Shown: positions 34,318 through 43,331 of the stretch, one piece after another | How positions within the stretch are numbered: position 1 is the first letter of the stretch | Layout: each line of letters starts with the position of its first letter | Assembly: GCF_036577625.1 (NCBI RefSeq) | Contig: NZ_JARBDC010000007.1 | Coordinates: 62,001-126,000, forward strand | Length of the DNA stretch: 64,000 nt | Direction: 5' to 3' | Source: Paenibacillus_AB sp036577625 | GTDB taxonomy: Bacteria; Bacillota; Bacilli; Paenibacillales; NBRC-103111 | Translations under genes and position numbers: made by a program | Notes under the pieces: generated by a model | Told to the model about the DNA's origin: nothing | Seen by the model: the letters and a program-made list of their open reading frames with translations, nothing else | Databases searched by the model: none

Positions 34318-35298
34318 TCACAGCAATAACTCCATCGCTGCGCGTTCTTTATCCGCAATCTCGAGCAAAAGCTTCGACGCTTGCTGGAGCTCCTGGTGGT
34401 TGCCCGTTCTTCCCGCACGGTCGATCGAAGCGGAGACGCCGACCCACATTGGAGCGATTTGCGCAAACAAACGGCAGGCTTGCTCGATTTTCGGGTCTTC
34501 CGTCAGATCGACGCATTCTTTGAGGAAATCCCGGTACAAATTCCGAAACAAAGCGCCGCCGGTTCCCGCACGCTCCATCAGCAATGCGGTCAGGCATAAA
34601 TCATGTTCGACATTGTTGCTGCGGGAAGGCCATTTCAGGATTTCGCCGCTCATTTTGACAATGCCTTTATTTCCGATATTGCGAATGGGCGGGTTCAAAT
34701 AGTCATGCGCATTCTTGGTCAAGGATGTACGTATAGCGGGAACGAGCGGCGGCAAGGCGTCGATCGGCTCGAGCGTGAACGAACGATTCCGGGAACTCAT
34801 GGGCCCCTTGGCGTTTCGGGCCGCGGCCAAGCTTGTTAAACTCGTTTTCAGCAGTCCGCCCTGTTGTCCGGTGTCCGCCATGTAGGCGTTCGCGTCGTCC
34901 AAGCCGTACAGCACCGCATAATGACCGGCAAAGTGCACTTTGTTCGTGAAATAGTCCAAATAATAGGAATCCAGTTTCAGCCCGACCGGAATTCCGCGGT
35001 CGATGCAGCTCCGTACGTTTCGCCATGCCTTGTCGACGGACGACGTTTCTTGAACGTTGACGTTCAAACCCAGCCGTTCGGCGAGGTTGGCCGTCAATTC
35101 ATCCGGCTTCACCCTTCCTCCGATGAACGGAAAGTCCATTCCTTTCGAATCCCAGTAAATGAATCCGAGCCCTTGCCCGAGTCCGAACAGCATCGGTTCC
35201 GACAACCGGACTCCCGCAAATTGCAGCAAATTGCCCATGGCGGTCGTTTCGCAATGTTCGCCTTGGTAAGGAACGAAACCTTCAATGATTTTGGCCAT
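34318..35298 (-). CDS. BtrH N-terminal domain / DUF4872 protein
   Basis: 326 residues. The N-terminal part has GEHCETTAMGNLLQFAG (possible nucleophile Cys), FGLGQGLGFIYW and HFAGHYAVLYGLDDANAYMAD, the papain-like fold of butirosin BtrH-type proteins. The C-terminal ~150 residues match the helical DUF4872 partner domain. BtrH is an acyltransferase in butirosin biosynthesis, but most homologues act on unknown substrates. Its ATG lies inside the end of the PadR gene (overlap 17 bases), so the two are coupled. Confidence 0.8.
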   Translation of the reverse strand: MAKIIEGFVPYQGEHCETTAMGNLLQFAGVRLSEPMLFGLGQGLGFIYWDSKGMDFPFIGGRVKPDELTANLAERLGLNVNVQETSSVDKAWRNVRSCIDRGIPVGLKLDSYYLDYFTNKVHFAGHYAVLYGLDDANAYMADTGQQGGLLKTSLTSLAAARNAKGPMSSRNRSFTLEPIDALPPLVPAIRTSLTKNAHDYLNPPIRNIGNKGIVKMSGEILKWPSRSNNVEHDLCLTALLMERAGTGGALFRNLYRDFLKECVDLTEDPKIEQACRLFAQIAPMWVGVSASIDRAGRTGNHQELQQASKLLLEIADKERAAMELLL

Positions 35299-35854
35299 AT
35301 TCCCCTGTCTCCTCCAACAATTCGGTAATCAGACCGGCAACGAACGCTCTTTCGCTCTCGATGAGGCTGATCGGATGCAGGAACAGCGCCCTTACGTTCA
35401 GCGGCAGTCGAACGCCGCCCTGCGATTCGTACTTTTGCCTGATTTGGATCGAAGCCTTCTGAAGAAAATCCAACCGTTTCCGCAAAGCTTCCACGGCCTC
35501 GTCCTTTCCGACAAAAGGCAAAGCGGCCAGGCCGAGATCGAAGCGGCTGTCGCGCTCCCGCGCCGACGACAGGCTGTCCAGAATTTCGTTTCTCAGCGCG
35601 GCCCTACCGGCTTCGGTGAGGGCGAACCGGTACGGCATAGGTCCCTTGCCGGATTTTCCGTCGGATTCCTCGGAGGCGATCCATCCTTTATCGTTAAGTT
35701 TCTTCAGTCCCAAGTAGATCGAAGTCGTGCCGATATTCGCCCATTCCCGATAACCGCGCCGATCGACCAGCTTCTTGATATCGTACCCGGATGCTTGACG
35801 GCATTCCGCGATCATTTGCAGCAGCATAAATTCGACATTCGACAGTGGGGGCAT
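35282..35854 (-). CDS. PadR-family regulator
   Basis: 190 residues from the ATG at 35854 (GCGAGG seven bases before; an in-frame ATG at 35869 is possible). LSNVEFMLLQMIAECRQASG, then TTSIYLGLKKLNDKGWI and PYRFALTEAGRAALRNEI are the PadR winged helix. The C-terminal half is a longer helical dimer region (VigA type). It probably represses its own operon with the BtrH-like gene; a palindrome in the promoter supports this. Confidence 0.88.
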   Translation of the reverse strand: MPPLSNVEFMLLQMIAECRQASGYDIKKLVDRRGYREWANIGTTSIYLGLKKLNDKGWIASEESDGKSGKGPMPYRFALTEAGRAALRNEILDSLSSARERDSRFDLGLAALPFVGKDEAVEALRKRLDFLQKASIQIRQKYESQGGVRLPLNVRALFLHPISLIESERAFVAGLITELLEETGEYGQNH

Positions 35855-35891
35855 GGAGGAACCTCGCATTCCTTAATAGTTCACATATGAA

Positions 35892-35911
35892 ATATAACAC
35901 TAGTGGAATAT
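35892..35911. promoter_or_regulatory. Palindrome in the PadR promoter, candidate operator
   Basis: ATAT-N2-CACTAGTG-N2-ATAT, perfectly symmetric except for the two N2 pairs. It lies 38-57 bases before the PadR start codon. PadR proteins bind palindromes of this size; binding here is inferred. Confidence 0.5.
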
Positions 35912-36002
35912 AAGTTCAAGAACCAGTATGGACATATGATCGGCCGGACCCGATTGGCTGAGCTTGTATTTGCGGTAGTTCGGGATAAGGATGTCCAAAT
36001 TT

Positions 36003-36048
36003 TTATATCAAAATAACATATACAAAAATTATAATATTTTGATATAAT
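36003..36048 (+). promoter_or_regulatory. Large dyad over the VOC gene promoter
   Basis: Perfect 13-bp inverted repeat TTATATCAAAATA (36003-36015) and TATTTTGATATAA (36035-36047), spacer 19 bases. TATAAT at 36043-36048 is a likely -10 box that overlaps the right arm, so a bound repressor would block the promoter of the gene at 36083. Confidence 0.65.
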
Positions 36049-36082
36049 AAAACCGATCAAACGAACAAGGAGGAAAATAGTT

Positions 36083-36436
36083 ATGTTCAAGAGCGGCAAT
36101 GTGACGGTAATGGTAGCGGATTTAAAAAAGGCGGCGCAATTTTACGTCGAAACTCTCGGATTAAAGCTGCAGCACGAAACGGAAGGGCATTTTGCGCAGA
36201 TCGAAGCGCCGGGACTGACGATCGGACTTCTGCATGTCGCCGGAGAACAAGGTTCTCAACCGGGAAAATCGGGCAGCATGTCTATTGGGTTTGAGGTAGA
36301 GGAGCTAGAGTCGGCCATCGAGACCCTGAAATCGCGCGGCGTCGAATTCCATGACGCTGTCGAAGGCGAAGCGGCCCAAGTCGTACACTTCAGCGATCCT
36401 GACGGCCATACCCTTTACTTGGTTTGCAGCCGTTAA
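36083..36436 (+). CDS. VOC-superfamily (glyoxalase/bleomycin resistance-like) protein
   Basis: 117 residues, AAGGAGG nine bases before the ATG. One full VOC unit: VTVMVADLKKAAQFYVETLG, FAQIEAPGLTIGLLHV, GSMSIGFEVEELESAIETL and QVVHFSDPDGHTLYLV. Metal-site candidates are a Glu in IGFEV and the His/Glu positions of the FSDPDGH strand; specificity cannot be told. A terminator follows. The promoter holds a strong dyad, so expression is probably controlled by a repressor. Confidence 0.88.
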   Translation: MFKSGNVTVMVADLKKAAQFYVETLGLKLQHETEGHFAQIEAPGLTIGLLHVAGEQGSQPGKSGSMSIGFEVEELESAIETLKSRGVEFHDAVEGEAAQVVHFSDPDGHTLYLVCSR

Positions 36437-36542
36437 GCCCGTGGGAGAAAAAGAGACGGGGCAAGGAGGCGTCTTCCGCCCGGCCCCGAAAACGAACGCC
36501 GGCATGGCCGCCGCCGGACTGCCGGCGGCGATGGCAGCCCGG

Positions 36543-36567
36543 AAAAGCCGCGACGACCGCGGCTTTT
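36543..36567 (+). terminator. Terminator after the VOC gene
   Basis: AAAAGCCGCG/CGCGGCTTTT, 10-bp stem with a 5-base loop, followed by CTATTTT. Confidence 0.8.
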
Positions 36568-36631
36568 CTATTTTCAGGCGACCGTATGCTATACTGTTGT
36601 GTAGCAGGTATTTGTAAGGGAGGCCTTTCGC

Positions 36632-37207
36632 TTGAACGAATTGTTCATACTCGGCGAATTGATGAACAATCCGATGCACGGCTATTTGCTGCATCAGATT
36701 TTGAACGGAATCGTTGGGCCTACGCGAAAAGTGAGCTGGGGGGCGCTTTATCCGCTTATCCACGGCATGGTTGCGGACGGGCTGATCGTGCAGGTCCCCG
36801 ACGAACAACCGGAGGGCGCCAGGCAGGGAAGAGGAAAGAAGATCAAGACGTATAAACTCACGGATGAAGGCAGAATGCGTTTTTTTCGGCTGATGGAAGA
36901 ACCGATTCCATACTCGCCGGATTACGAGCTGCATTTTTATACGAAGCTGAAAAATTTCGATCTAATCAGTAAGGAATTGCAGTTTTTAATTTTGCATCAA
37001 TACAAGGATTATTTGCGGTATGAAATCCGCCACGAGGAAGAACGGTTGGAGTATGCGAGCAAGGATGAGCGGATTCCCGACGGGGAGCAGCGGTATATTT
37101 TGATCTTTTTCCGGCATCGGCTGGATAAGCTGCGATTTGACGAGGAGTGGATTTTACAATTAATCGAAAGCCATCGGGCGAATGGAACGGGGCTTGAGCG
37201 GGAGTGA
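36632..37207 (+). CDS. PadR-family regulator
   Basis: 191 residues from a TTG with GGGAGG eight bases upstream. MNELFILGELMNNPMHGYLL, GALYPLIHGMVADGLI and TYKLTDEGRMRFFRLM give the PadR winged helix; the C-terminal part is helical (RYILIFFRHRLDKLRF). No target gene is tightly linked: it is followed after 180 bases by selO. It differs clearly from the other PadR protein in the window. Confidence 0.85.
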   Translation: MNELFILGELMNNPMHGYLLHQILNGIVGPTRKVSWGALYPLIHGMVADGLIVQVPDEQPEGARQGRGKKIKTYKLTDEGRMRFFRLMEEPIPYSPDYELHFYTKLKNFDLISKELQFLILHQYKDYLRYEIRHEEERLEYASKDERIPDGEQRYILIFFRHRLDKLRFDEEWILQLIESHRANGTGLERE

Positions 37208-37423
37208 AACCTGGAAGGTCATAGATCATACACCCATGAAAGGTGCTGAACGAATCGGCATCTTTTTTTGCTTTTGCAGAGAACCCTCCTTTCTGAAAAG
37301 CCGCTATGAAACGGAAACGCCGCTTCCCAAAAATATGCGGTATAATAAGCCCGAGGAAGAAAATCCTAGAGGGGAAGGCCATCCATGGACCGAAACAACG
37401 TCAAACCCGAACAAGGAGATCCG

Positions 37424-38899
37424 ATGATCGAACAAAAAACAGCCGTACATGCCGGGTGGAATTTCGACAACAGTTACGCCCGTCTGCCGGAGTTATTTTT
37501 TTCCAAGCAGCTGCCGACACCCGTGAGCTCGCCGAAACTGGTCGTGCTGAATCAGCCGCTCGCGGCTTCGCTCGGATTGGACGTTCAAGCGCTGCAAACG
37601 GAAGAGGGCGCCGATCTGTTTGCCGGCAACCGGATGCCCGAACGGGCCAAGCCGATTGCACAAGCTTATGCCGGGCATCAATTCGGGCATTTTACGATGC
37701 TCGGCGACGGCCGGGCTATCCTTCTCGGCGAACAGATGACCCCCCAGGGCGAGCGGTTCGATATTCAGCTCAAAGGTCCGGGCAAAACGCCGTATTCCCG
37801 CCGGGGCGACGGTCGGGCGGCTCTCGGGCCGATGCTGCGCGAATACATCGTTAGCGAAGCGATGCATGCGCTCGGAATCCCCACGACCCGCAGCTTGGCC
37901 GTGACGACGACCGGGGAAGCCGTCGTCCGCGAAACCGAGCTGACCGGCGCCGTTTTGACCCGGGTCGCTTCCAGTCATTTGCGCGTCGGGACGTTTCAAT
38001 TTGCCGCGACATGGGGAACGACCGACGATTTGCGGAAACTGGCGGATTATACGCTGCGAAGACATTTTCCCGAGGTTACGCTTGACGGGGATCGCCATCT
38101 AAGGCTCCTCCAAGAAACGATCAAGCGTCAGGCCGATCTGATCGCCCGGTGGCAGCTTGTCGGCTTTATTCACGGCGTGATGAATACCGACAATATGGCA
38201 ATTAGCGGTGAAACGATCGATTACGGTCCTTGCGCCTTCATGGATACGTACGACCCGGCGACGGTATTCAGCTCCATCGATGCCCAGGGCCGCTATGCGT
38301 ACGGCAACCAGCCGTATATCGCGGCTTGGAATCTCGCGAGGTTCGCCGAAGCTTTGTTGCCGCTGCTGCACGACGACGAGGAGCAGGCCGTCAAGCTGGC
38401 CGAGGACGAGATCGCGGCTTTTACAGGTCAGTATCAAGGGCATTGGCTCACGGGAATGCGGGCGAAGCTGGGCATTTTGGGCGAAGAGCCGGAGGACGAA
38501 TCGCTTATAACCGACCTGCTCGACATGATGAAAAACCATCGGGCGGATTATACGAACACGTTCCGCGCCTTGACGTTCGACAAGCCGGAGGAGACGGCTA
38601 TGTCCGGCTCGCCGGAGTTCGCCCGGTGGTGTGAGAGATGGCGGGCGAGACAGGGCAGACAGCAGCCATCGCAAGCTTCCTCGCACGGTTTGATGCGCAG
38701 CAGCAATCCGGCGGTCATTCCGCGCAATCACCGGGTCGAGGAGGCACTGGAAGCGGCGGTGGAGCGAGGCGACTACAGCGTGATGGAGAAGCTGCTCGGC
38801 GTTTTGTCGTCCCCGTTCGCGCATACTCCGGAGCAGGAGGCATATGCGGCGCCTCCCGAGCCTTCCGCTTGTCCGTACCGAACGTTTTGCGGCACGTGA
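37424..38899 (+). CDS. selO: SelO/YdiU-family protein AMPylase
   Basis: 491 residues from ATG 37424 (AAGGAGATC upstream; an in-frame ATG lies at 37385). Pseudokinase marks: FDNSYARLPELFF, GHQFGHFTMLGDGRAILLGE, FDIQLKGPGKTPYSRRGDGR, GVMNTDNMAISGETIDYGPCAF and a C-terminal YRTFCGT. SelO transfers AMP to proteins and takes part in redox responses in other species. Length is normal and the key Asn/Asp of the NTDN and DYG motifs are present. The C-terminal Cys stands where some homologues carry selenocysteine. Confidence 0.93.
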   Translation: MIEQKTAVHAGWNFDNSYARLPELFFSKQLPTPVSSPKLVVLNQPLAASLGLDVQALQTEEGADLFAGNRMPERAKPIAQAYAGHQFGHFTMLGDGRAILLGEQMTPQGERFDIQLKGPGKTPYSRRGDGRAALGPMLREYIVSEAMHALGIPTTRSLAVTTTGEAVVRETELTGAVLTRVASSHLRVGTFQFAATWGTTDDLRKLADYTLRRHFPEVTLDGDRHLRLLQETIKRQADLIARWQLVGFIHGVMNTDNMAISGETIDYGPCAFMDTYDPATVFSSIDAQGRYAYGNQPYIAAWNLARFAEALLPLLHDDEEQAVKLAEDEIAAFTGQYQGHWLTGMRAKLGILGEEPEDESLITDLLDMMKNHRADYTNTFRALTFDKPEETAMSGSPEFARWCERWRARQGRQQPSQASSHGLMRSSNPAVIPRNHRVEEALEAAVERGDYSVMEKLLGVLSSPFAHTPEQEAYAAPPEPSACPYRTFCGT

Positions 38900-38933
38900 A
38901 CCGAATGAGGGCCGCCGTCGCAAGGACATCGCG

Positions 38934-38959
38934 AAAGAGGGGACTGCCCCTCTTTTTTT
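38934..38959 (+). terminator. Terminator after selO
   Basis: AAAGAGGGG/CCCCTCTTT, 9-bp stem with a 4-base loop and further T residues. Confidence 0.88.
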
Positions 38960-39061
38960 CCTTCCCGTGCCGCTGCCGACTTAAGACATAGGCCGATCCG
39001 TGATAAGATGGAAAGAGACGGTCGAGAAAAGCCGCAGCGGGCCGGGAAGGAGCGATCTTAT

Positions 39062-39586
39062 ATGGTTTTTGATCTGAACGAAGCGGTCGAGGTTTTGGAG
39101 CGTACGCCGCGAACGTTGGAATCGTTTTTGTCCGGGTTATCCGGCGGTTGGCTGACCTGCAACGAAGGCGAAGGGACGTGGAATGCGATCGAAGTGATCG
39201 AGCATTTGATCGAAGCGGAGAAAACGAACTGGATCCCGAGGCTGGACCGGATACTCCGGGAAGGCGAAAGCAAGCCGTTTCCGCCATTCGACCGTTACGC
39301 GCACTTGCGCGAGAAGCGCGAAACGCCGATCGAACAAAAGCTGCTCGAGTTCCAAACGATTCGCGCCGAAAATATATCCAAGCTCCAGGCTATGGTCGAG
39401 TCCGAATCGCAGTTGGAATGGACGGGCTATCATCCCGCATTCGGCGTCGTGAAAGCAAGGGAGCTGATTTCCACGTGGGTCGCTCACGATCTGACGCACA
39501 TCGCGCAAATCGTCCGGGTCATGGCCGAGCGGTACAGAGCGGATGTCGGGCCATGGAGCGAATATTTAGGTATATTAAAAAAATAA
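39062..39586 (+). CDS. DinB-family protein
   Basis: 174 residues from the ATG at 39062 (AAGGAG upstream; the longer frame from 39008 has no SD). The four-helix DinB pattern is clear: WNAIEVIEHLIEAEKTNWIP with the first metal His, and ISTWVAHDLTHIAQIVRVM with the two other His. This superfamily binds a divalent metal and includes bacillithiol transferases and damage-inducible proteins. The substrate is unknown. It stands alone between selO and the drug exporter. Confidence 0.88.
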   Translation: MVFDLNEAVEVLERTPRTLESFLSGLSGGWLTCNEGEGTWNAIEVIEHLIEAEKTNWIPRLDRILREGESKPFPPFDRYAHLREKRETPIEQKLLEFQTIRAENISKLQAMVESESQLEWTGYHPAFGVVKARELISTWVAHDLTHIAQIVRVMAERYRADVGPWSEYLGILKK

Positions 39587-39717
39587 CGACGACTCAAGGG
39601 AAACGTCTGAGAAAATAAGAGGAGCGCTGGCGGGAAGAGATGGCGGTATGCTGCGCGCAAGCAAGATACCTCTTGTACCATGTAGGAAGGGTGAACGGTA
39701 AGTGGTCAAGAAAGCAG

Positions 39718-39756
39718 ATGATCAAGCCTCCTAAAATAAGCAATCAAAAATTTTAG
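39718..39756 (+). CDS. Putative 12-residue leader peptide
   Basis: ATG at 39718 encodes MIKPPKISNQKF, with its TAG at 39754-39756 inside the right arm of the hairpin that hides the exporter's SD. The upstream SD is weak (AAGAAAG), and an in-frame GTG at 39691 would give a longer version. Ribosomes moving or stalling on this frame would open the hairpin. Confidence 0.5.
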   Translation: MIKPPKISNQKF

Positions 39757-39763
39757 GAGGCTT
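39724..39763 (+). promoter_or_regulatory. Hairpin hiding the ribosome site of the drug exporter
   Basis: Perfect 14-bp stem AAGCCTCCTAAAAT (39724-39737) / ATTTTAGGAGGCTT (39750-39763), loop 12 bases. The right arm contains the exporter's AGGAGG (39755-39760); no T run follows, so control is translational rather than by termination. The layout matches attenuators of erm, cat and drug-efflux genes. Confidence 0.8.
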
Positions 39764-39769
39764 GTCCAA

Positions 39770-41230
39770 ATGAATGCAAAGACAAAACAAAATGAAGCTG
39801 TACAAAACCGGGTGTCCACCAAATTATTAATGATGGTCCTTGTCTTGTCATCCTTATTGGCTGCCATCACGGTGGATATGGTGAACCCCGTTCTTGGTCT
39901 CATCAGTGAATCCCTGCAAGCTTCGAAGGCTCAAGTAAGTTGGATAGTGACTGGAATTACACTTCTGCTTGCCATTGGTATTCCTCTATACGGCCGGATG
40001 TCCGATTTTATTGAACTCAGGAAACTGTACATTCTTGCCACTTCCGTATTGAGCATTGGAAGTTTGATCTGCATTCTTGCTCCCAGCCTGCCGGTATTGG
40101 TATTCGGCCGGATGGTTCAAGGGGCTGGAATGTCTGCCATACCGGTCTTATCTGTTGTGGCGGTTTCGAAGGTTTTTGCGGAAGGGAAACGTGGCGCCGC
40201 ATTAGGAGTTGTTGCGGGGTGTATCGGTATAGGAACTGCCTTTGGACCGATCTTCGGAGGCGTTGTCGGTCAAACTTGGGGATGGCCGGCTTTATTCTGG
40301 GTAACCTTGATCCTGTCGCTCCTCATCGTAGTCGGGTCTATCTTTGCTCTGCCTGCTCTGCCGGGAATGAAACCGGGGATAGCAGGTGGAACCGAGCGAG
40401 GATTTGATATGGCGGGCGGTGCTCTACTAGGTCTTACCGTGGGACTATTCCTTTTGGGGGTAACGCAAGGGGAAAGCAACGGCTTTACCTCATTTACTGC
40501 CGTAGGAAGTCTTTTGGGTTCTCTTGTTTCCATGATCGGATTCATTTGGCGTATTGGCGCGGCAAGCAATCCGTTCGTACCGCCGATCCTGTTCAAAAAC
40601 AAATGCTATGTGAACGCTGTGGCTGTAGCATTTTTGTCGGCGTTCGTCTATTTTGCGGTCCTTGTATACGTACCGTTGCTTAATCTGGAAATTAACGAAC
40701 TCACCCCCGGCGAAGCGGGTTTAACGCTTTTACCAGGAGGTGCGGCTGTTGCACTCCTTTCGCCATGGGTTGGCCGAATATCCGATCGTGTTGGGACCAA
40801 ATCGCTTATTGTTGCTGGGCTCATCGTAATGGGAATTTCCACTTTTTTCTTGTCGGCATTTGCCCCGGGGGCATCCCCCCTTCTGAGTTCCGTGGGAGTC
40901 ATGGGGGCGGGAATAGCTTTTGCTTTTGTTAATTCGCCCGCCACTAATTCTGCTATAGCCGTTCTTCAGAAGGATATGGTTGGAGCAGGTATGGGATTTT
41001 TCCAGGGTGCATTGTATCTTGGGGCAGGAACGGGAGCCAGCCTCATTGGAGCATTTCTGCATGCACGAAGAGATGCTGAGTTTCCGTTAAACCCCATCTA
41101 TAGGTTAGATGCCATAAGCTATTCCGATTCATTTCTGATGGTTACCATTGCAGTGATCTTCGCACTAATCGCAAGTATCGGATTAAAGAATGATAGACAG
41201 GGTAGCAGGTTGGCCAAACCTTCCAAATGA
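39770..41230 (+). CDS. DHA2-type MFS drug exporter
   Basis: 486 residues with about 14 membrane segments, the number typical of DHA2 proton-coupled multidrug exporters. MFS motif A-like GRMSDFIELRKLYI lies after helix 2 and a second loop of that kind (GRISDRVGTKSLIV) in the C half; VLGLISESLQASKAQVSWIV and FGRMVQGAGMSAIPV fit the family. The SD is AGGAGG but sequestered in a 14-bp hairpin with a leader peptide, so induction by a ribosome-targeting compound is likely. No adjacent regulator gene is needed in such a scheme. Confidence 0.9.
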   Translation: MNAKTKQNEAVQNRVSTKLLMMVLVLSSLLAAITVDMVNPVLGLISESLQASKAQVSWIVTGITLLLAIGIPLYGRMSDFIELRKLYILATSVLSIGSLICILAPSLPVLVFGRMVQGAGMSAIPVLSVVAVSKVFAEGKRGAALGVVAGCIGIGTAFGPIFGGVVGQTWGWPALFWVTLILSLLIVVGSIFALPALPGMKPGIAGGTERGFDMAGGALLGLTVGLFLLGVTQGESNGFTSFTAVGSLLGSLVSMIGFIWRIGAASNPFVPPILFKNKCYVNAVAVAFLSAFVYFAVLVYVPLLNLEINELTPGEAGLTLLPGGAAVALLSPWVGRISDRVGTKSLIVAGLIVMGISTFFLSAFAPGASPLLSSVGVMGAGIAFAFVNSPATNSAIAVLQKDMVGAGMGFFQGALYLGAGTGASLIGAFLHARRDAEFPLNPIYRLDAISYSDSFLMVTIAVIFALIASIGLKNDRQGSRLAKPSK

Positions 41231-41429
41231 CTAATGGACCCGCCAACTTACGGTTTGTTGCATGCCCACCGGCCTCGTAGTATCTCAACTTGCCGACAAT
41301 ACGTATACTGGCGGACGTTCGCGGCTCGACGCGTTCCGAAAAGCGAAGCTTTCATGCCCGAGCGTCCAGTGCCCTCGCCAAGCCCGTCATCTGCTATAAT
41401 AGTTCCAGACGATAGGAGGCGGGCCGGAC

Positions 41430-42143
41430 ATGAAAATCAAAGTGCTGATCGCGGACGACAATTCGTTTATCCGGGAAGGGATGAAAATCATCTTGACCAG
41501 CTTCGAGGAGTTCGACGTGGTCGGAACGGCCGAAGACGGTGCGGAAGCGGTCGCGTTTTGCCGGCAAAACGAGGTGGACGTCGCGCTGCTGGACGTGCGC
41601 ATGCCGAATATGAACGGCGTCGAGGCGACCCGTTTGCTGACGGAGCAAACGAACGTCAAGCCGCTCATCTTGACGACGTTCGACGACGACGAATTCATTC
41701 TCGAAGCGGTCAAGGCGGGGGCGCGCGGCTATTTGCTGAAAAACAACGACCCCGAGCGGATTCGCGACGCGATCAAGAGCGTCTGCAACGACCATCGCGT
41801 CCTGCAGGACGTCGTCCTCGATAAAATCAACAACCTGCTCGCAGGCCAAAACGCCGCGACACCCCCGGCGGCGCCTTCGGCGGAAGCCGCCCGCGCATCG
41901 GCTCCCCCCGCCGCCCGAAGCGCCGGCAAAATCGACCGGAGCCTGTTCACGGAACGCGAGCTCGACATTATGGAGCATATCGCCAAAGGGCTGTCCAACA
42001 AAGAAATCGCCAAAACGCTGTTCATCTCCGAAGGAACGGTCGCCAACTACATCACGTCCGTATTAAACAAGACGGGGCTCGAGCATCGGACGCAAATCGC
42101 GATTTACGTGCTGACGGGCGAAGCGAGAATGCCGGACGCATGA
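41430..42143 (+). CDS. NarL/LuxR-type response regulator
   Basis: 237 residues; AGGAGGCGGG before the ATG and a TATAAT at 41395. Receiver: IADDNSFIREGM, phosphorylated Asp in VALLDVRMPNMNGVEA, Thr in LILTTFDDD, Lys in GYLLKNN. An unusual Ala/Pro-rich linker (~145-165) joins a LuxR-type helix-turn-helix (FTERELDIMEHIAKGLSNKE, GTVANYITSVLNKTGL). Four bases overlap with the kinase gene. The following ABC exporter is the probable target. Confidence 0.94.
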   Translation: MKIKVLIADDNSFIREGMKIILTSFEEFDVVGTAEDGAEAVAFCRQNEVDVALLDVRMPNMNGVEATRLLTEQTNVKPLILTTFDDDEFILEAVKAGARGYLLKNNDPERIRDAIKSVCNDHRVLQDVVLDKINNLLAGQNAATPPAAPSAEAARASAPPAARSAGKIDRSLFTERELDIMEHIAKGLSNKEIAKTLFISEGTVANYITSVLNKTGLEHRTQIAIYVLTGEARMPDA

Positions 42144-43291
42144 GAGAGAACGGTCATTCCCCGATCCGCGCGCATATGGAATTTTGGACGATCGGCAATA
42201 AAGCGGCGGTGCTCGGGTACGTCGTGGCGGCCGCGTTTCTGGCCGATTCCGCCGCCGCGGTCGGCCCTTGGCACATGCTGGCGTACTTGCTGTATGCGGC
42301 CGTCAACGTGACGATTCCGATATTCAAAAAGGCGAACCCGAAACGGCTGTTCGCCGCGCTGTCGGCCGCGCTCGTCCTGCTGGCCGCGTTCCGCCTGGAG
42401 CCGCTGCTGCTATTGCTGCTTCCCGCCAACGTGTACGAGCTCGTCTCGTCGTACACGCCGCGAAGGCCGGTCGCGCTTCTTCTCATGCTGGCGCCGGCCG
42501 GTTTCGTTTCCGTCGGCTTGATTCCGCCGTATTTGCTGTGCGGCCTGCTCGGCTATTTGCTGCAGGCGTGCGGCGCCGCGTTTAGCGACAAGCTCGCGAG
42601 ACTGGAGGACGAGCGGGAACGGATGCGGGAAGATTTGCAGCGGCTGGCCCGGTCTTTAAGCGAAAACAACGAATACATTCGCCAATCCGAGTATACGATC
42701 AAGCTGGAGGAGCGGGGCCGGCTGTCCCAGCGCATTCACGACGAGGTCGGACACGCGATGGCGGGCGCGCTCATCCAGATGGAAGCGTCGCGGCGGCTGC
42801 TGCAGACCGACCGGGACAAGGCGTCCGAGCTGCTCGGCAATGCGATCGCCATTTCCAAGGAAGGGCTGGAGCGAATCCGGCTGACGCTGAAAGACGTGAA
42901 GCCGCGGCCGGAGGAGCTCGGCGTGAACCGGCTCCGCTTGTTCGTGGACGAGCTGTCGGCCAAGGAGACGGTCACCGCGACGCTGTCGTGCGACGGGGAC
43001 ATCGACGTCATTACGCCGATCCAGTGGAGCATCATCCAGCGAAACGCGACCGAAGCGGTCACGAACGCGCTCAAATACGCGAAAGCGTCCGCCATCCACA
43101 TCGAAGTCCGGGTGCTGAACAAATTCATTAAGGCGGTCGTTTCGGACAACGGCGTCGGAGCGGAGAAAGTCGTGAAAGGGCTCGGCATCGTCGGCATGGA
43201 GGAGCGGGCCGCCGCCGCGGGCGGGACGGTCATCGTCGACGGGACGAACGGGTTCAGCGTGACGACGCTGCTGCCGTACGAGAGCCGGTGA
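42140..43291 (+). CDS. NarL-partner sensor histidine kinase
   Basis: 383 residues. About five to six membrane helices fill residues ~20-145 with hardly any outside loop. A coiled region then leads to the HisKA_3 box RIHDEVGHAMAGALIQMEAS (~197-216, phosphorylated His in HDEVG). The ATPase domain has QRNATEAVTNALKYAKAS (N box), VVSDNGVGAEKVVKGLGIVGMEER (G boxes). Overlaps its regulator gene by four bases. This layout is typical of kinases that sense compounds in the membrane and control ABC exporters. Confidence 0.93.
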   Translation: MRENGHSPIRAHMEFWTIGNKAAVLGYVVAAAFLADSAAAVGPWHMLAYLLYAAVNVTIPIFKKANPKRLFAALSAALVLLAAFRLEPLLLLLLPANVYELVSSYTPRRPVALLLMLAPAGFVSVGLIPPYLLCGLLGYLLQACGAAFSDKLARLEDERERMREDLQRLARSLSENNEYIRQSEYTIKLEERGRLSQRIHDEVGHAMAGALIQMEASRRLLQTDRDKASELLGNAIAISKEGLERIRLTLKDVKPRPEELGVNRLRLFVDELSAKETVTATLSCDGDIDVITPIQWSIIQRNATEAVTNALKYAKASAIHIEVRVLNKFIKAVVSDNGVGAEKVVKGLGIVGMEERAAAAGGTVIVDGTNGFSVTTLLPYESR

Positions 43292-43331
43292 AGTTGTTCA
43301 TATCCGAATAAAGTGAAATTTCTCATAGATC

